DNA of 64,000 nucleotides from contig WELA01010214.1 of the NCBI GenBank assembly GCA_009602735.1, positions 589,858 through 653,857 on the forward strand, in the 5' to 3' direction. Origin of the DNA: Mesotaenium endlicherianum. Lineage: Eukaryota > Streptophyta > Zygnematophyceae > Zygnematales > Mesotaeniaceae. The notes beneath the pieces are model-generated. The model saw only the letters and a list, made by a program, of their open reading frames with translations. It did no database searches and had not been told where the DNA came from. Made by a program: the position numbers and the translations under genes. Positions 47,601 through 58,398 of the stretch are shown piece after piece; the first letter of the stretch is position 1, and each line of letters starts with the position of its first letter.

Positions 47601-48225
47601 AGCTCTACAACACGCGCAAGATGCTCAAGCAAGAGTGGCGAACAGATCCAGAAGAGAAATTACGTACAGAGTGGGTGACAACGTGTTACTATCATCCAAG
47701 AACATTTCCCTGAACAACAGGCCTGCCGGCAGCAAGTTCTCTCCCAAGTATTTGGGACCCTTCAAGATTATCCAGCAAGTCAACCCCGTTGCTTTCAAGC
47801 TAGAACTTCCCCAGACTATGCACATCGACCCCGTATTCCACGCTTCCCTCTTCAAGCCATATGTGCAACCCGACAACAAGTTCCCAGGACGTGTGACAAC
47901 CCCACCAGCCCCAACAATAGTGGATGATCATTTGGAGTACGAAGTGGAAGACATAGTGGCTATGAGAAATTTCAGGAGACAGCAGCAATACTTGATCAAG
48001 TGGAAAGGATATCCAGATTCGGAGAATAGTTGGGTGGCGGCGCACTACCTTGACAAAGTTCAGAGAAAGTTGAAGCGCTTCCATGCCGCCAACCCCCATC
48101 TTGGACCAGCCCCAAGTCTCTCTACTAGAAGCCCGAAGACTTCAGGGAGGCAGCCTGCCACCATCAAGAAGCAGCAGAAGACCCCTTGGAGGCAGCCTGC
48201 AAGAACAAGAAAGAGGAAAAATTGA
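44623..48225 (+). CDS. T6 Pol (protease, RT, RNase H, integrase, chromodomain)
   Basis: 1,200 residues after the frameshift point; the frame has been open since before 44560. Domains in order: retropepsin ([34 protein letters not shown], about residues 45-145); RT ([47 protein letters not shown], catalytic strand [11 protein letters not shown]); RNase H ([29 protein letters not shown]); integrase zinc finger (H-x-H type followed by SCDTCQRIK); integrase core with D,D-35-E residues in [20 protein letters not shown] and [13 protein letters not shown]-type linker ([20 protein letters not shown]); and a C-terminal chromodomain ([33 protein letters not shown]). Every catalytic residue I can check is present, with no stop in 3.6 kb. 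It makes cDNA and integrates it in the nucleus; the chromodomain directs insertion to marked chromatin. Confidence 0.95.
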   Translation, partial: RTAPVGQEPTTPRPTSREGNTPSEVETPVEDDVPAPMSLRGYLGGEKVHILVDSGAQGNFIAADFATKHGITMRTLDHDEEIMMPDGFSYTTPSKKTYPLALSIKSFKDRVVFSPMQLGKYDVILGTPWLTKHNPQVDWRTGTIKIKNDITSRICILRAIQNIQTQDIQKPAHEILLSALQLKRLVRKGHELLLALITPKDIKKDIESQEGSPVPKEIQEVLEDYKEVFSPELPKGLPPKRFVDHKIELEPGSKPISRPTFKMSYTELDEVKKQIKELLEHGFIRPSKSPFGAPVLFVKKKDGTLRMCVDYRALNKITIKNRYPLPRMDELMDRLVGAKYFTKIDLRSGYHQIRIAEPDIEKTAFRTRYGHFEFMVLPFGLTNAPATFMTMMNTIFQPMLDRFVVVFIDDILIYSKTLEEHARHLKEVLEVLKQNKLFAKESKCEFAKQEVEFLGLHVTADGIKIDPKKTTVVEEWPTPTTKKELQSFLGFANWYRKFIQGFSHIAAPLTDLLKKDRLYTWTEKEEEAFQELKRRLTTSPVLTLPSPNPDWPFHVITDASSYAIGAILLQDQGKGLQPIAYESRKLNPAEQNYTTTEREALAIVHALKVWRCYVEGRKVLVTTDHEALKHLQTQPYLSRRQARWSGYLQQYNITIQYQPGKTNPADPLSRLQLNAVMVSLKTDLEARFSAAYERDPYYKNGEAALDPCKKQEGNYWVRQDTGQRCVPNDLDLRLLLLREAHDNPLGGHFGILRTTGVLARTYCWPGMSKQVKEYCRSCDTCQRIKPSSQKAGGLLQPLPIPERQWTDISMDLIVDLPVTPRGHNAILTAVDRLTKMAHFIPTTTKATAPQLARLIFDNIFRLHGLPSRIVSDRDPRFTSHFWKNLFKNLGTSLDMSTAYHPQSDGQTERMNRTLKTSLKAYVSTLEQDWDMYLTPLEFAYNNTTQASTQESPFFLNYGFHPTTPLSFTAGHDEVPAATDFMETLEAALTAAKKALQHAQDAQARVANRSRREITYRVGDNVLLSSKNISLNNRPAGSKFSPKYLGPFKIIQQVNPVAFKLELPQTMHIDPVFHASLFKPYVQPDNKFPGRVTTPPAPTIVDDHLEYEVEDIVAMRNFRRQQQYLIKWKGYPDSENSWVAAHYLDKVQRKLKRFHAANPHLGPAPSLSTRSPKTSGRQPATIKKQQKTPWRQPARTRKRKN

Positions 48226-48994
48226 CATTAGACACTCTTCTCTTCTCGCAGTTTCTGGACAGAAAACTAAAACTGCTACTGGTAATAGGTCTCTGCATAA
48301 TAAATTCTGAAAATTTACCTGGCTGTAGTCCATGAGTAGCCGGTCATTTAGAGTCCAAGTTTGCTCAATTTGGAGCACTGGTGAGAGAGATATGATGCTC
48401 TAAGTAGAAGGGGGTCAGGCTGCTGGCATTGTTAGGGCAGAATATGCCTTCTGACATTGTGCCCTCCCCTGAACTTGGAATGCTCTGAAACTCAAGACTC
48501 TGGTAGAACATCTTACAGCGCCCAGTTTGAGACTTAGTTTGCAGAATTTGGAGAAGTATAGAAGGACTTATGATTTTCAGAAGTTTCTGCACAGATTTGG
48601 AGGAGTGCCTACTCTCTCAGCTCTCAACGACACTCCAGAAATGAGAATGCTCTCAAATTTGGTGACCCGGTAGAGTTCTCCGACGCGGTCCGTCTGGCAC
48701 TCGAATTTTCAGATTTGGAGCAGTTCTGTGGCCGCTATGAATTTTTGAGTTCGTGGCAGATTCTGGGCCAACTTGTACAATTTTCTTTATCATTAAGGAG
48801 TAGGCTAGCCAATAAGGTCACACCACCTACGACCTTGCCTAGTCTACCTTACATGTGTAGCACCTGACTTGGCGCCTTTGACTAGTCCTCTTCACATGTG
48901 TGGCATCTGACTTGAAACTGTTGACTAGTTTGCTCCACATGTGTAAGACCTGACTTGACGCGCCGAGACGTCGCTTTTTCTATCGGGGGGGTGA
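48226..48994 (+). other. T6 3' untranslated region with polypurine tract
   Basis: No open frame of interest. It ends in a G-run tract (ATCGGGGGGGTGA, 48982-48994) immediately before the 3' LTR, serving as the plus-strand primer. Confidence 0.8.
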
Positions 48995-49497
48995 TGTAGT
49001 GATTTGAGTTATTATATATTAGTTTGCATATATTTTAATGTTTTCAAATATATTTGGAGTAGTATTGTGTGGAGTCAAGTGTGAATAGGTACTCTAGTAA
49101 CTTGGTTCATGTCCTTTGAACCTTCCAAGGCATTTTCGAAGTTAGAGGAAAGACCTAGAAGAACTCCATGTGGCAAAAGTCAAATGTGCCATTTTTAGGT
49201 CAAAAGGACATGTGTACATTATTCTAGAAAGAGGTGGCAAGTTTTGGGATGTGTTGGGTGCCAACACATCAACATACACCTTCCTAGAAATTACTTATGT
49301 AGCAAGTATATAAACAAGAGCTAGAACATAGAAAGACATTCCAGAATCACTCTTGTACTTGCCAAAATCCAGAAATATATTAACTTTCAAGAAGCCATCT
49401 CTCTTTCAAGAAGCTACCACTTGTGTTCAAAGATCCTTGTCTTGAATAGACAAAGTATTTTGTTTTACTAAGTACTTTATCTATCTGTTTCACTACA
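48995..49497 (+). repeat. T6 3' LTR (503 bp)
   Basis: Near-identical to 42820-43320; ends CACTACA. Confidence 0.95.
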
Positions 49498-49898
49498 TGG
49501 AATGAGTTTACTGTTCAACGGTCAGTGCGATGGCACCGCCTACCCGGGAGTTAACCACGTTGGTAGGATCTCGGTTAACCAAATCCACCGCCATCTCCCA
49601 TCATCCCGAATCGCCATCCATCATAGGGATGTCATCTGGCCATTCATCTAGCATACCACACTTAGATGCATATCGAGGCAATTCGCTGCTATCGAGTACG
49701 GAAGTCAGCTGGCTGTCAAAGAATGTGTCACCAAGCTGACTTAAGGTGACCTCAGCCTGCTACTTTGGGCCTGAGTCATTAAACTGATATTAAGTATAAA
49801 GTCCAGCAGACTGATTGTTAAGTAGAGTTCAGCAGGCTGAACTTATTTAACTATATTATTTAAATGAATATTATCAACCAGTATACTGATTCATTACA
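49498..49898 (-). repeat. T5 3' LTR, part 1 (proximal to T6)
   Basis: Continues the LTR from the T6 insertion point (GGAATGAGTTTACTG) to the terminal ATTCATTACA. With 42497-42819, less the T6 target duplication, it totals about 719 bp. Confidence 0.9.
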
Positions 49899-49911
49899 AT
49901 CCCTTCAACTT
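49899..49911 (-). other. T5 polypurine tract
   Basis: Minus strand AAGTTGAAGGGAT immediately before the 3' LTR start TGTAATG. Confidence 0.7.
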
Positions 49912-49916
49912 ATCAT

Positions 49917-49933
49917 GTTGTCGCCTCGACAAC
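49917..49933 (-). other. Pre-polypurine hairpin of T5
   Basis: GTTGTCG, 3-base loop, CGACAAC: a perfect 7-bp stem six bases before the polypurine tract. The same hairpin precedes the T7 tract at 63907-63923. Confidence 0.8.
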
Positions 49934-50060
49934 ACTATCACTAATAACAGCGTGCTGTCCCTCGTATCCCCAGCCTGCTGCCCTTAGGAGGGAGATGCTC
50001 CTGAGGCCCTATGCTCAGGGGAGCCAGACCTCCTCCTGTCTTGGGGTCTTCTGAAGCCTG

Positions 50061-51653
50061 TCAGAGAGGAAGTTCCGTGTAAGGACCCCGCGGAGAACGC
50101 AGTAACTGGGCTGTTTCCTCCTGCACAGTCTGGAGGGAGGCAGCCTTCTCCTGGGCAGCCCTCAAACTGACAGGTACGTATACCGGCATCCCAGAAGGAT
50201 GTTGCATGACATGAGCCAAGGGTACATGCCCTTTCTGCGAGGGAGATGCTGGCAGGCCTCTGGCTATCTCCCGAGCAGCCCTCCTGTCTGCTCTGTCTGA
50301 CTGGGTCTCCTTGCCTGGAGATGGGGTCTGTCCTCTGGCAGTCCCCAGCCAAGTGATATCCTCCTCTTCAGCGAGTTGCTGCATGGCCAACCCCGTCTTC
50401 TCCCTTATAGGGGATGTGGCAGGCGTCAGGATCACGGCGGGGCTAGTGTCCTCCTCCTCGCCTTCCTCCTCGTCTTCCTCTGACTCCTCCTCCTCTCCGT
50501 CCCCGGGTTCCTCTGAGACTTCTGGGCTCTCCTCTGTCCGCTGCTCCAGCTCTTCCCGAGAAAAAGAATATCCTACTGACCTTCCCCTTTTGGGTGCTGG
50601 TGGGGGCTGCTGAGTCCGGACCGCATAGAGGTCCTTTTCCCCCTGCTTACTTGCCCATTTGGCATAAGCGTGCTTCCCTTTGGAGAATGACTCTCGGGCC
50701 CTGCTTCTGTCCCCCTGCATCTCTTGGCTCATGCAGTCTCTGACTCCATCCAATCTTGGGTCCCAAGCCGCAATGTGAGGGGGCAATACTATGTTCCCCT
50801 TTAGGTCTGTCAGGAAATCCTCATCCGTCGCCCTGTCATTCTGCTGGTCCCTCATGTTGATGGTCATCCACCGCCAATCAGTGGGCTTTTGGAAGAAGGC
50901 AGCGTCTGTCTTTTTGAGAGTACAAGGGTACCAGTGCCCTGCAAAGTCCAGCTGACTGGTTTCCCTGGCCAAGAATTCCCAGCTCCTCCTCTCCACCTCA
51001 TTGTACATGGCCTTGAACCTGTTGTGGGGTGTTGAGTCCTTGAAGCTGTCCGCGTCCATGGGGATCATCCTGATGACCCTATCTGCCCCCCAGATACCAG
51101 GAATCGAGACAGCTCCTGCTTCGTTCACCTGGGCCATTGCCTTGGCCTCTCCGATGGTATATCCTACCATCCTGGCGTAATCGTGGTAGAGGAGGAGCCC
51201 TGTGCCGACCTCTATATACTTGTCAAAGTTTTCGGATGTCTCCCCTTCCTTCTGGAGGATTTCCTTCTGCGACTCACTGCGACTTCTCTGGGCATACTTG
51301 AAGGCCTCCTCCAGTAGATCAAAGCCCTTGCCCAGCACCGTGTAGCGGTAGCTGCTGATTCTCCTCTGTTCTTCTTCTTCAGCCTGCTGCTTCCGCTTCT
51401 CCTCAGCTTGCCTCTCCTCCTCTGCTTTCTTGGCCTCCTCTGCAGCTTTTCTGTCCATTTCTTCCTGCCTCAGTCTGGCCTGTTCCTCCTCCTCCTTCTT
51501 CTTCTGTGCCTCCCGCTGTTGTTGGAGTCGTTGTGATTCCCGAGCGGAGATGGAAGATGATTCGATGTCTCCACGGAATTGCAAGTATTCTGCATGTGCC
51601 TCTTCCGCCCTTCTCTTCCTCTTGAGTTCCGACTTTTGAGTCATCCTGCTCAA
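50061..51653 (-). CDS. T5 third ORF: 530-residue protein of unknown function, intact
   Basis: Single uninterrupted frame on the coding strand of T5, between the end of pol (51969) and the 3' LTR. I recognise no domain. Residues about 1-105 are Lys/Glu/Gln/Arg-rich and should form a long coiled coil (REAQKKKEEEEQARLRQEE, EEAKKAEEERQAEEKRKQQA). Residues about 110-330 look globular, with GTGLLLYHDYARMVGYTIGE, IPGIWGADRVIRMIPMDAD and FAGHWYPCTLKKTDAAFFQK. Then come a basic segment (KRGRSVGYSFSREELEQR) and a strongly acidic stretch (EEESEEDEEEGEEEDTS, about 385-405) and a C-terminal helical part. No signal peptide or membrane span is seen, so it is not an obvious envelope-like protein. T3 keeps the first codons of the same ORF, so it is a family feature. 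It stays open while gag and pol of the same copy are broken. Confidence 0.75.
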   Translation of the reverse strand: MSRMTQKSELKRKRRAEEAHAEYLQFRGDIESSSISARESQRLQQQREAQKKKEEEEQARLRQEEMDRKAAEEAKKAEEERQAEEKRKQQAEEEEQRRISSYRYTVLGKGFDLLEEAFKYAQRSRSESQKEILQKEGETSENFDKYIEVGTGLLLYHDYARMVGYTIGEAKAMAQVNEAGAVSIPGIWGADRVIRMIPMDADSFKDSTPHNRFKAMYNEVERRSWEFLARETSQLDFAGHWYPCTLKKTDAAFFQKPTDWRWMTINMRDQQNDRATDEDFLTDLKGNIVLPPHIAAWDPRLDGVRDCMSQEMQGDRSRARESFSKGKHAYAKWASKQGEKDLYAVRTQQPPPAPKRGRSVGYSFSREELEQRTEESPEVSEEPGDGEEEESEEDEEEGEEEDTSPAVILTPATSPIREKTGLAMQQLAEEEDITWLGTARGQTPSPGKETQSDRADRRAAREIARGLPASPSQKGHVPLAHVMQHPSGMPVYVPVSLRAAQEKAASLQTVQEETAQLLRSPRGPYTELPL

Positions 51654-51968
51654 TCATAAACACAATGCAGTTAGTGAAGTCATGATATTTTGCCGCTACT
51701 GAGTGCCCTTGATGAAGAGGAACGCGATCGGGAGAGTTCCTAGTGTGGAATACCTGGTGTGAGTGAATATAAGGGAAAATTGAGTTAGAGAGCAAGTGAG
51801 TGTGAGCGCAGGTTGAGTGTGTAATATGGTGATCAGAGAATACCACTCCCTCCAACTTAATTTTAAAGGTGGGCTGCCTGTCACAACTGTCACTAACTGT
51901 CACATCCCCCTCCAACTTATATGGAGACAGGACCTCCTGTCACCTTCCCATGTCTACTGAAGGGACAG

Positions 51969-54900
51969 TTAGGGCGGTGCCCCAGCCGCCCGAAGGTGGA
52001 ACCGTTTCAACGCCCCTTTGGCATTGGTCAGCTGGTCTTTAAATTCCCAAGTGTCCCCAGAGGCATCGTAACCCTTCCATCGGATGAGGTACTTCATGAC
52101 ATATTTAGACGATCGACGGACCGAGCGAGCGTCTAAAATCTCATCGACCTCATATTCCTCAGGGTCGCCGTCCCGGACAGCGGGGACCGGTCCCGGTTGG
52201 ACAGGTAACCGACCTGTGAACAGTGTATCACCTTTGATGTATGGTTCCAGGAAGGAGACATTAAAGACCGGGTGACCCTTGTAGTCAGCTGACATGTTCA
52301 GTTTGTAAGCATTCTGACCGACACGACGTACCACCGAATATGGACCGACCCAGACAGGGCCAAGCTTTTTCTTGACCACACCAGGGAGGTACAGGTGCTG
52401 AGAATGCAGTTTGACTAAATCGCCCTTAGAAAATGTTAGCTCCCGACGGTGTTGATTAGCGTATTTTTGTTGGTTTTCTTGGGCTTTGTGCANTGTAGGT
52501 TTCGTTGGACTCCTGACAGGGTGTCAGCAAACTCCTGAGTTAACTGGAGGGAGACCGGGTTGTCAATTCCTTCAGGGTGAGTTAAAGATTCCCCTAGCAC
52601 ATCTAAAGGAGACTTAGGGACTCTACCCAGGCTGAGTTCAAAAGGAGTCTTGCCCTTTGACCCGTGCACCGCACTGTTGACCGCAAACTGAATTTGAGGC
52701 AACAGGTCATCCCAATTATCTTATTTTTGGTTAATATATGCTCTCAGTACCTCCTGCAGAACTCGGTTAGTTCTTTCAGTCTGCCCATCAGTCTGAGGGT
52801 GGTTTGCTGTGCTGAGCATCTGTTTGACTCCCATTAACCCCATTAAAGCTCTCTAGAACTTAGAGGTGAATTTCGAGTCTTTGTCTGAGATGATATTAGA
52901 AGGGAGCCCATGTTGGCATACTACATGGTTGTAGAACTGTCTCACTGTTTCGAGGGCAGTCACTTTGACAGTTGTGGGGATAAAATGACCATTTTTGTCA
53001 GTTTATCAACGACTACCAGTATTGAATTATGCCCATTGGTAGTTCTTGGTAGTGAGACCACCCAGTCCATAGATATAGTTTCCCAGCATCCAGTTGGGAT
53101 GGGCAGTGGTTGCAAGAGACCTCCGGGTGGTGTGTGTCGAGACTTATTTCTCTGACACTGGTCACAAGACTTGACATATTTCAATACCTCCCGGGGCAAC
53201 CCCTCCCAATGATATTGTTTTGCCAGTTTGCCAACAGTTTTGGCCTGCCCCAAATGTCCACCCAGGAGGCTGTCATGCGCTTGACTCAGTAAGATAGACC
53301 TTATTTCCAAGTTAGCAGGAATGACCAGCTTCAGCCTGCCTGAACTGGTTTCAGTGACCCAGACCCCTCCCTTAAGCTTATACCCGAGTGCAGTAGCACG
53401 ACACATACCAATAGTGGGGCTGGGCTCAAATATTGGGTCAGAAAGGTAGGCTTTCCTAAGTTGTTCAAGGAAGGACTTTTTCTCCTTTACTGAAGTGAGT
53501 GCACACAGGACTTTATCTACAGCATGCTGACTAAAGTTCCTTTCTTGCAGGTCAGGTCTTCTAGAGAGTGCATCAGCAGGATTCAACTTTCCTGGTTTGT
53601 AGTCGATCTGGACTTGGAACTGCTCCAGCATCTGGCTCCAGCGGTTCTCCCTCCTCGACAGCTTGGACTTCTTCTGAAAGTGGGTCAGAGCTAGATGATC
53701 TGTAATCACCTTAAAAGCTTTACCATGTAAGTATGCTCTCCACTGTTTGAGTACATGAATGATAGCTAGCAGCTCTTTATCATGCACTGAGTAATTAATC
53801 TCCGCTGGATTAAATTTCATAGACTCATACAACACAGGATGCCACTCCTGCCGTACCTTACCATCCTTTGTGGTTTTGTCAGCAGGCTGCAACAAAATAG
53901 CACCCATGGCAAAGTCAGAGGCATCAGTAACCACCTGCACCGATTTGCTGGGGTCATACATGGCTAGCACTGGGGCCGAACAAAGGGCATCTTTAAGGGT
54001 CTGGAAGGCAGCCTGCTGCTCTTCCCCCCCACACATACCCGATGTCTTTCTTAGTAAGGTCAGTCAGTTTACTGGCCTTTGTGGAATAATTCTCAATAAA
54101 TCTCCTATAGTAGTTAGCCAACCCGAGGAAGGATCTAACTTCAGAGACAGACTGTGGTACTGGCCAGTCCCTTATGGTCTGGACTTTCTTAGGATCCACA
54201 CTGATGCCCTCTTTACTGACAACGTGGCCTAAGAATTCAATACTTTCCTTAAAGAAATCACACTTGCTCATTTTAGCATACAAGTGATTTTTCCGCAGAG
54301 TGTCCAGCACTTTCTTTAAGTGTTCAGTGTGCTGAGCTTCATCTTTAGAGAAAATTAAAATATCATCCAGGAAAACTTGCACAAACTTATCCAAATAAGG
54401 TCTAAAAATGTCATTCATAGCACCCATGAAGGTAGCAGGAGCATTAGTCAGTCCAAATGGCATCACGTTGAACTCATAGTGTCCATAACGTGTGCGGAAG
54501 GCAGTCTTGTGTTCATCCCCCTCAGCAATTCTGATTTGATGATACCCACTCTTGAGATCTATCTTACTGGACACCTTAGCACCAGACAGGGTATCAAGCA
54601 AGTCCTTGATTCTGGGTAAAGCATACTTGTTCTTTATTGTGATCCTGTTCAGGGCTCTGGAATCCACACACATCCGCATACTGCCATCCTTTTTTTTAAC
54701 AAATAGGATAGGTGCGCCGTACGGTGATTTACTGGGAGAAATATAACCATTTTTCTCAAGCTCTGCAATCTGTGTTTTCAACTCCTCGCTCTCCACATAA
54801 GACAAGCCATACGTGCGTTGCCAAGGTGGCTGACTCCCAGGTAATAGATCAATCCTATGATCTACTTCCCTCTTAGGGGGTAGTCCTGGAGGCATATTAA

Positions 54901-55693
54901 ATACATCCGTGTACTGAGCAACAATTTTTGCAGCAGTAGGGTGCTCCGGAGGGCTTACCTTTTTCTCAACCACTTCTTCAGGTTGAGGAGGTACCTCTCT
55001 TAGCAGCAGACAGAACATTCTGTCTTCCTTCTGGTTCCAGCTTTTGACAAACTCCATTGCATTCAGCAACTTGCATCCTTCTGGAAGCTTCTTCTATTCC
55101 TTCATTTGCCATCCACACAGGACAAGAGGAAGAGCACTGGTGGGTGCTAAGTCGGTCTGCCCATCACTGGCTCCTCTCACTTTAACTGTACCTCTGCTCC
55201 AACACACTTCAGCTTGATGTCTGTTAAGCCAGGACCTGCCTAGCACGAGATCATAAAAGCCAGTGTTGAGTACCTCAAATGTAAGCGTTTCAGTTAGAAC
55301 TGTAATGCGAGAACCTAACTGGACCTCAATAGGCTTGGTTATAACTCCTCCCGGGATACTTGAGGCATCTCCAAGGAATATTTTTCTATTCCCTTGGGTG
55401 ACAGTAGGCAGCCTTAGCCGCTTAACTAAGTCCTTGTGGATAAAAGTATGTGACGCCCCTCCGTCAACAAATGCCCTCACCTTCCTACCTGCAATCATGC
55501 AATGCAGTAGGATAGGGGGGACTGTCTTTTCCTGACTTTCGCATTGTTCTCCTGACGTAGCAAAGAAATGTTGGACATCAGGTGGAACAAGAGCATCCAG
55601 AGTGTGCACTCTCTGGACGTCTATATTGCCGATGGTCTCCTTTATCTGGTTGTCAGGCATGCATAATGAATCCAGTTCAGCAGGACCCATCAT
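51969..55693 (-). pseudogene. T5 pol (protease, RT, RNase H, integrase, chromodomain), broken
   Basis: Protease VDGGASHTFIHKDL and LVLGRSWLNRH (55693-55094; the usual DSG or DTG is DGG here), then a stop near 55092. RT 55069-53993: [47 protein letters not shown] and the active-site strand [11 protein letters not shown] frameshift near 54010-54040 separates RNase H (VVTDASDFAMGAILLQ, ITDHLALTHF) and the integrase zinc finger (HDSLLGGHLGQ...SCDQCQRNKSRH). Breaks between 52960 and 52436, one at N 52493, disrupt the integrase core. The last part (52379-51969) holds the GPYSVVRRVG linker and a chromodomain, EYEVDEILDARS...YLIRWKGYDASGDTWE, the hallmark of chromoviruses, which target heterochromatin marks. 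Confidence 0.9.
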
Positions 55694-55758
55694 ACCTGCT
55701 ACGAGGGCAGCTAGTGACGACTCACTATCTCTAGCATCCTCACAGTCAATAGACTAGA

Positions 55759-57233
55759 TTACTGACTGTTGCTGTCTTTTAAAGGCTGGTCTTTTCTCTC
55801 GACTTTCGGAAGGTGCTTGACTGGACACTGTTCTCTGTAGTGACCTTTCTGCTGACAATGGTAGCAAGTAGATTTTGCTGAGGCTGGTCTCGGCTTAGTC
55901 CTACCACCACCCCTTCCATAGCCACCTCGAGAGGGACCACCTCTACCTCTAGACTGAATAGCATTGTACTCATACTCATATTCATCACCCTGATTATCCT
56001 CAGCCTGGTCTCCTTCAACTGCATTGTAGGAACCGTGGGGCTTTTTGACAATCTTAGACACCAAAGCGTTACTCTGGCGCTTGTGATTGAACTGCTGCTG
56101 ATCCCAGGCGTCAGCATCCTGGATCAAGTCAGCCAGTTTCTCATACTTTTTCTCAGCAAAATGACCAGAGACCTCGGATTTCAAGCCATACCTGAAGTAT
56201 GCTATCCTATACCGTTCTGGCAAATCAGGCTGCTTCATCATGTTCTCTTGGAACTTTTGAGCAAACTCAGCAACTGAAGTGGTCTGCTTCAGTGTCAGGG
56301 AGATCATCGCATAGATAGCTTTCTCCTGCTGGTTGATGACATCAAACTTCTCATGCAACTTCTCGACGAACTCTACCCACGTAGGGTCACCGAGCCTTAC
56401 GCTCTCCTTTCCAGTATAGCCACCAGTCTGCGGCACTGCCTTTCAGTAGCGCACCGGTGTGCCTGACCTTCTCGTAATCTTGCAGTTCTGGGTAGTTCTC
56501 CAGCCACTGCTCAACATCCGCGAGAAACTTGATCAGGTAATATTTTCTGTTTCCCTCAGGATCATAGTCCTGGGGAGGTTTCGGCTTGGGCTTACTAGGC
56601 CCTCGGCCACCACCACTAGTGGTGTGAGACCCCAGTTGGTCTCTGTCCCGGAGTAGGGACATTATGATTCTTTTGTCCTCCTGCTGGGACTGATACATGG
56701 TCGCCATTTGCGACTGCATCTGAACGAACAATGCTCCCAAGTCTACATTTTGGGGTGGTAGATTAGCAAATGCAGCAGCAGCATTGGCATCTACTCGCTG
56801 AGTAGTGTCCTCAACAATCCCTCTTGCTCCTGCAGCAGCAATTCCTGCCGCATTCAGCCGGTCACGTATTTGACCTAGGGGTACATTGAGTTGTACAACA
56901 GGAGGTGTGTTCAGAACATTGGCCCTTGATGCCATAAGTTCTTCAACAGTGCGCTCGTCAGCTGGCTGTCCTTCCCTCCTTTCTGTATCTTCAGCGGCCT
57001 NCATTTGCTACTTGTTCAGCTTCTAATCTGGCTCTCTCCTCCTCAGCTTGCTGTGCTACGACTGCGGCAATAGCAGCTGCCTCATCTGCAACCTCTCTAG
57101 CTGCAGTATCTGCTACTGCTTCAGAACAGGTACGGGTTCCCACTACATGGCTTTCCGCCTGGTTTTTGACATTCTCGTTATCCTGGTTCTCCATGTCTCG
57201 GGAGTTGGTAGTTTGAGACCTTGTTCTTACCAT
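55759..57233 (-). pseudogene. T5 gag, broken at an N and by a frameshift
   Basis: Starts MVRTRSQTTNSRDME at 57233. An assembly N at 57001 breaks the frame; it resumes with RREGQPADERTVEELM and PPVVQLNVPLGQI. Then come RKYYLIKFLADVEQWLENYPE, LLKGSAADWWLYW, a frameshift near 56430-56440, WVEFVEKLHEKFDVINQQEKA-like gag core, and the zinc knuckle CYHCQQKGHYREQC. The frame stops at 55759. A slippery heptamer lies 18 to 24 bases before the stop. One of the two breaks may be only an assembly error. Confidence 0.85.
55777..55783 (-). promoter_or_regulatory. Candidate -1 frameshift site UUUAAAA at the T5 gag end
   Basis: Minus strand T-TTA-AAA with TTA and AAA as zero-frame gag codons (phase checked against the gag frame). 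Protease and RT lie in the -1 frame. In this copy a TAG follows eight codons into the -1 frame. Confidence 0.6.
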
Positions 57234-57254
57234 ACAAAGAAGACTGTGATAACA

Positions 57255-57266
57255 GCTCCGATACCA
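57255..57266 (-). other. T5 primer-binding site, initiator-Met type
   Basis: Minus strand TGGTATCGGAGC, one base after the LTR. It differs from the common plant initiator-Met site TGGTATCAGAGC at one position. Confidence 0.8.
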
Positions 57267-57267
57267 T

Positions 57268-57988
57268 TGAAATGAATCGGCTTATCAAATAGGCGATTAA
57301 CAATTAATAAAGATCTTTATATCAGCAAGAAATCTTTGTGGTATTTCCGTTAACTGGTTTAACGGCAAAGGACAACACACTAGCAGTGAATAATACTCGT
57401 CAGTCAAATGCGAGTAAACTAGCATCAATAATGCAAATCAGTAAACTCATACATAAGCAAGGTTAGAAGACAGTGCGTATCAATGGCTTCTCGCCTTGGA
57501 TTCAGATCTCTCTCAGTAAGCTGTACAAGAGAGTTGGCCTCGTTTCCGAATGCCGAACTTGAGAGCAATGCCTAGCATATGTACATGGAATGAGTTTACT
57601 GTTCAACGGTCAGTGCGATGGCACCGCCTACCCGGGAGTTAACCACGTTGGTAGGACCTCGGTTAACCAAATCCACCGCCATCTCCCATCATCCCGAATA
57701 GCCATCCATCATAGGGATGTCATCTGGCCATTCATCTAGCATACCACACTTAGATGCATATCGAGGCAGTTCGCTGCTACCGAGTACGGAAGTCAGCTGG
57801 CTGTCAAAGAATGTGTCAGCAAGCTAACTTAAGGTGACCTCAGCCTGCTACTTTGGGCCTGAGTCATTAAACTGATATTAAGTATAAAGTCCAGCAGACT
57901 GATTGTTAAGTAGAGTTCAGCAGGCTGAACTTATTTAACTATATTATTTAAATGAACATTATGTCAACCAATATACTGATTCATTACA
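57268..57988 (-). repeat. T5 5' LTR (721 bp)
   Basis: On the minus strand starts TGTAATGAATCAG and ends ATTCATTTCA, followed by one base and the primer-binding site. Confidence 0.9.
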
Positions 57989-58036
57989 GTGGCAGAGACC
58001 AACTGGGTTCTCAAACCACTGGTGGTGGTGGCAGAG
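57989..58036 (+). pseudogene. T4 gag remnant downstream of T5
   Basis: After the GTGGC target copy the sequence encodes RDQLGSQTTGGGGR, which is the direct continuation of the gag interrupted at 42496 and matches T5 gag (RDQLGSHTTSGGGR). It is cut by S2 at 58037. Confidence 0.8.
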
Positions 58037-58398
58037 TGTAGTGATTTGAGTTATTATATATTAGTTTGCATATCTTTTAATGTTTTCAAATATATTTGGA
58101 GTAGTATTGTGTGGATTCAAGTGTGAATAGGTACTCTAGTGACTTGGTTCATGTCCTTTGAACCTTCTAAGGCGATTTTGAAGTTAGAGGAAAGACCTAC
58201 AAGAACTCCACGTGGCAAAAGTCAAATGTGCCATTTTTAGGTCAAAAGGACATGTGTACATTATTCTAGAAAGGGGTGGCATGTTTTGAGATGTGTTGGN
58301 TGTTTTGAGTTGTGTTGGGTGCCAACACATCAACATACACCTTCCTATAAATAACTTATTTAGCAAGTACATAAACAAGAGCTAGAACATAGAGAGAC
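58037..58398 (+). repeat. S2: T6-family LTR fragment
   Basis: Begins TGTAGTGATTTGAG and follows the T6 LTR for about 360 bases, then stops at the T7 LTR. An N at 58300 sits between two copies of a TGTTTTGAG(A/T)TGTGTTGG stretch, which looks like a contig join with overlapping ends. Confidence 0.85.

Larger units (their letters stand above)
42820..49497 (+). mobile_element. T6: structurally complete chromovirus (Ty3/gypsy), 6,678 bp
   Basis: LTRs 42820-43320 and 48995-49497, primer site at 43322, gag 43358-44638, pol 44623-48225, polypurine tract before 48995. The flanks TGAAA (42815-42819) and TGGAA (49498-49502) form a target duplication with one mismatch. The T5 LTR reads through if T6 is removed. 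By eye the LTRs differ at about seven bases plus a 2-bp indel in 500, and both ORFs are uninterrupted, so this is a recent and possibly competent copy. Confidence 0.95.
42497..57988 (-). mobile_element. T5: chromovirus-type LTR retrotransposon with a third ORF (contains T6)
   Basis: Minus-strand element: 5' LTR 57988-57268, primer site 57266-57255, gag 57233-55759, pol 55693-51969, third ORF 51653-50061, hairpin 49933-49917, polypurine tract 49911-49899, 3' LTR 49898-49498 plus 42819-42497, interrupted by T6. Flanks GTGAC (42492-42496) and GTGGC (57989-57993) form a target duplication with one mismatch. Both flanks belong to T4 gag, whose reading resumes after the element. Confidence 0.92.
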
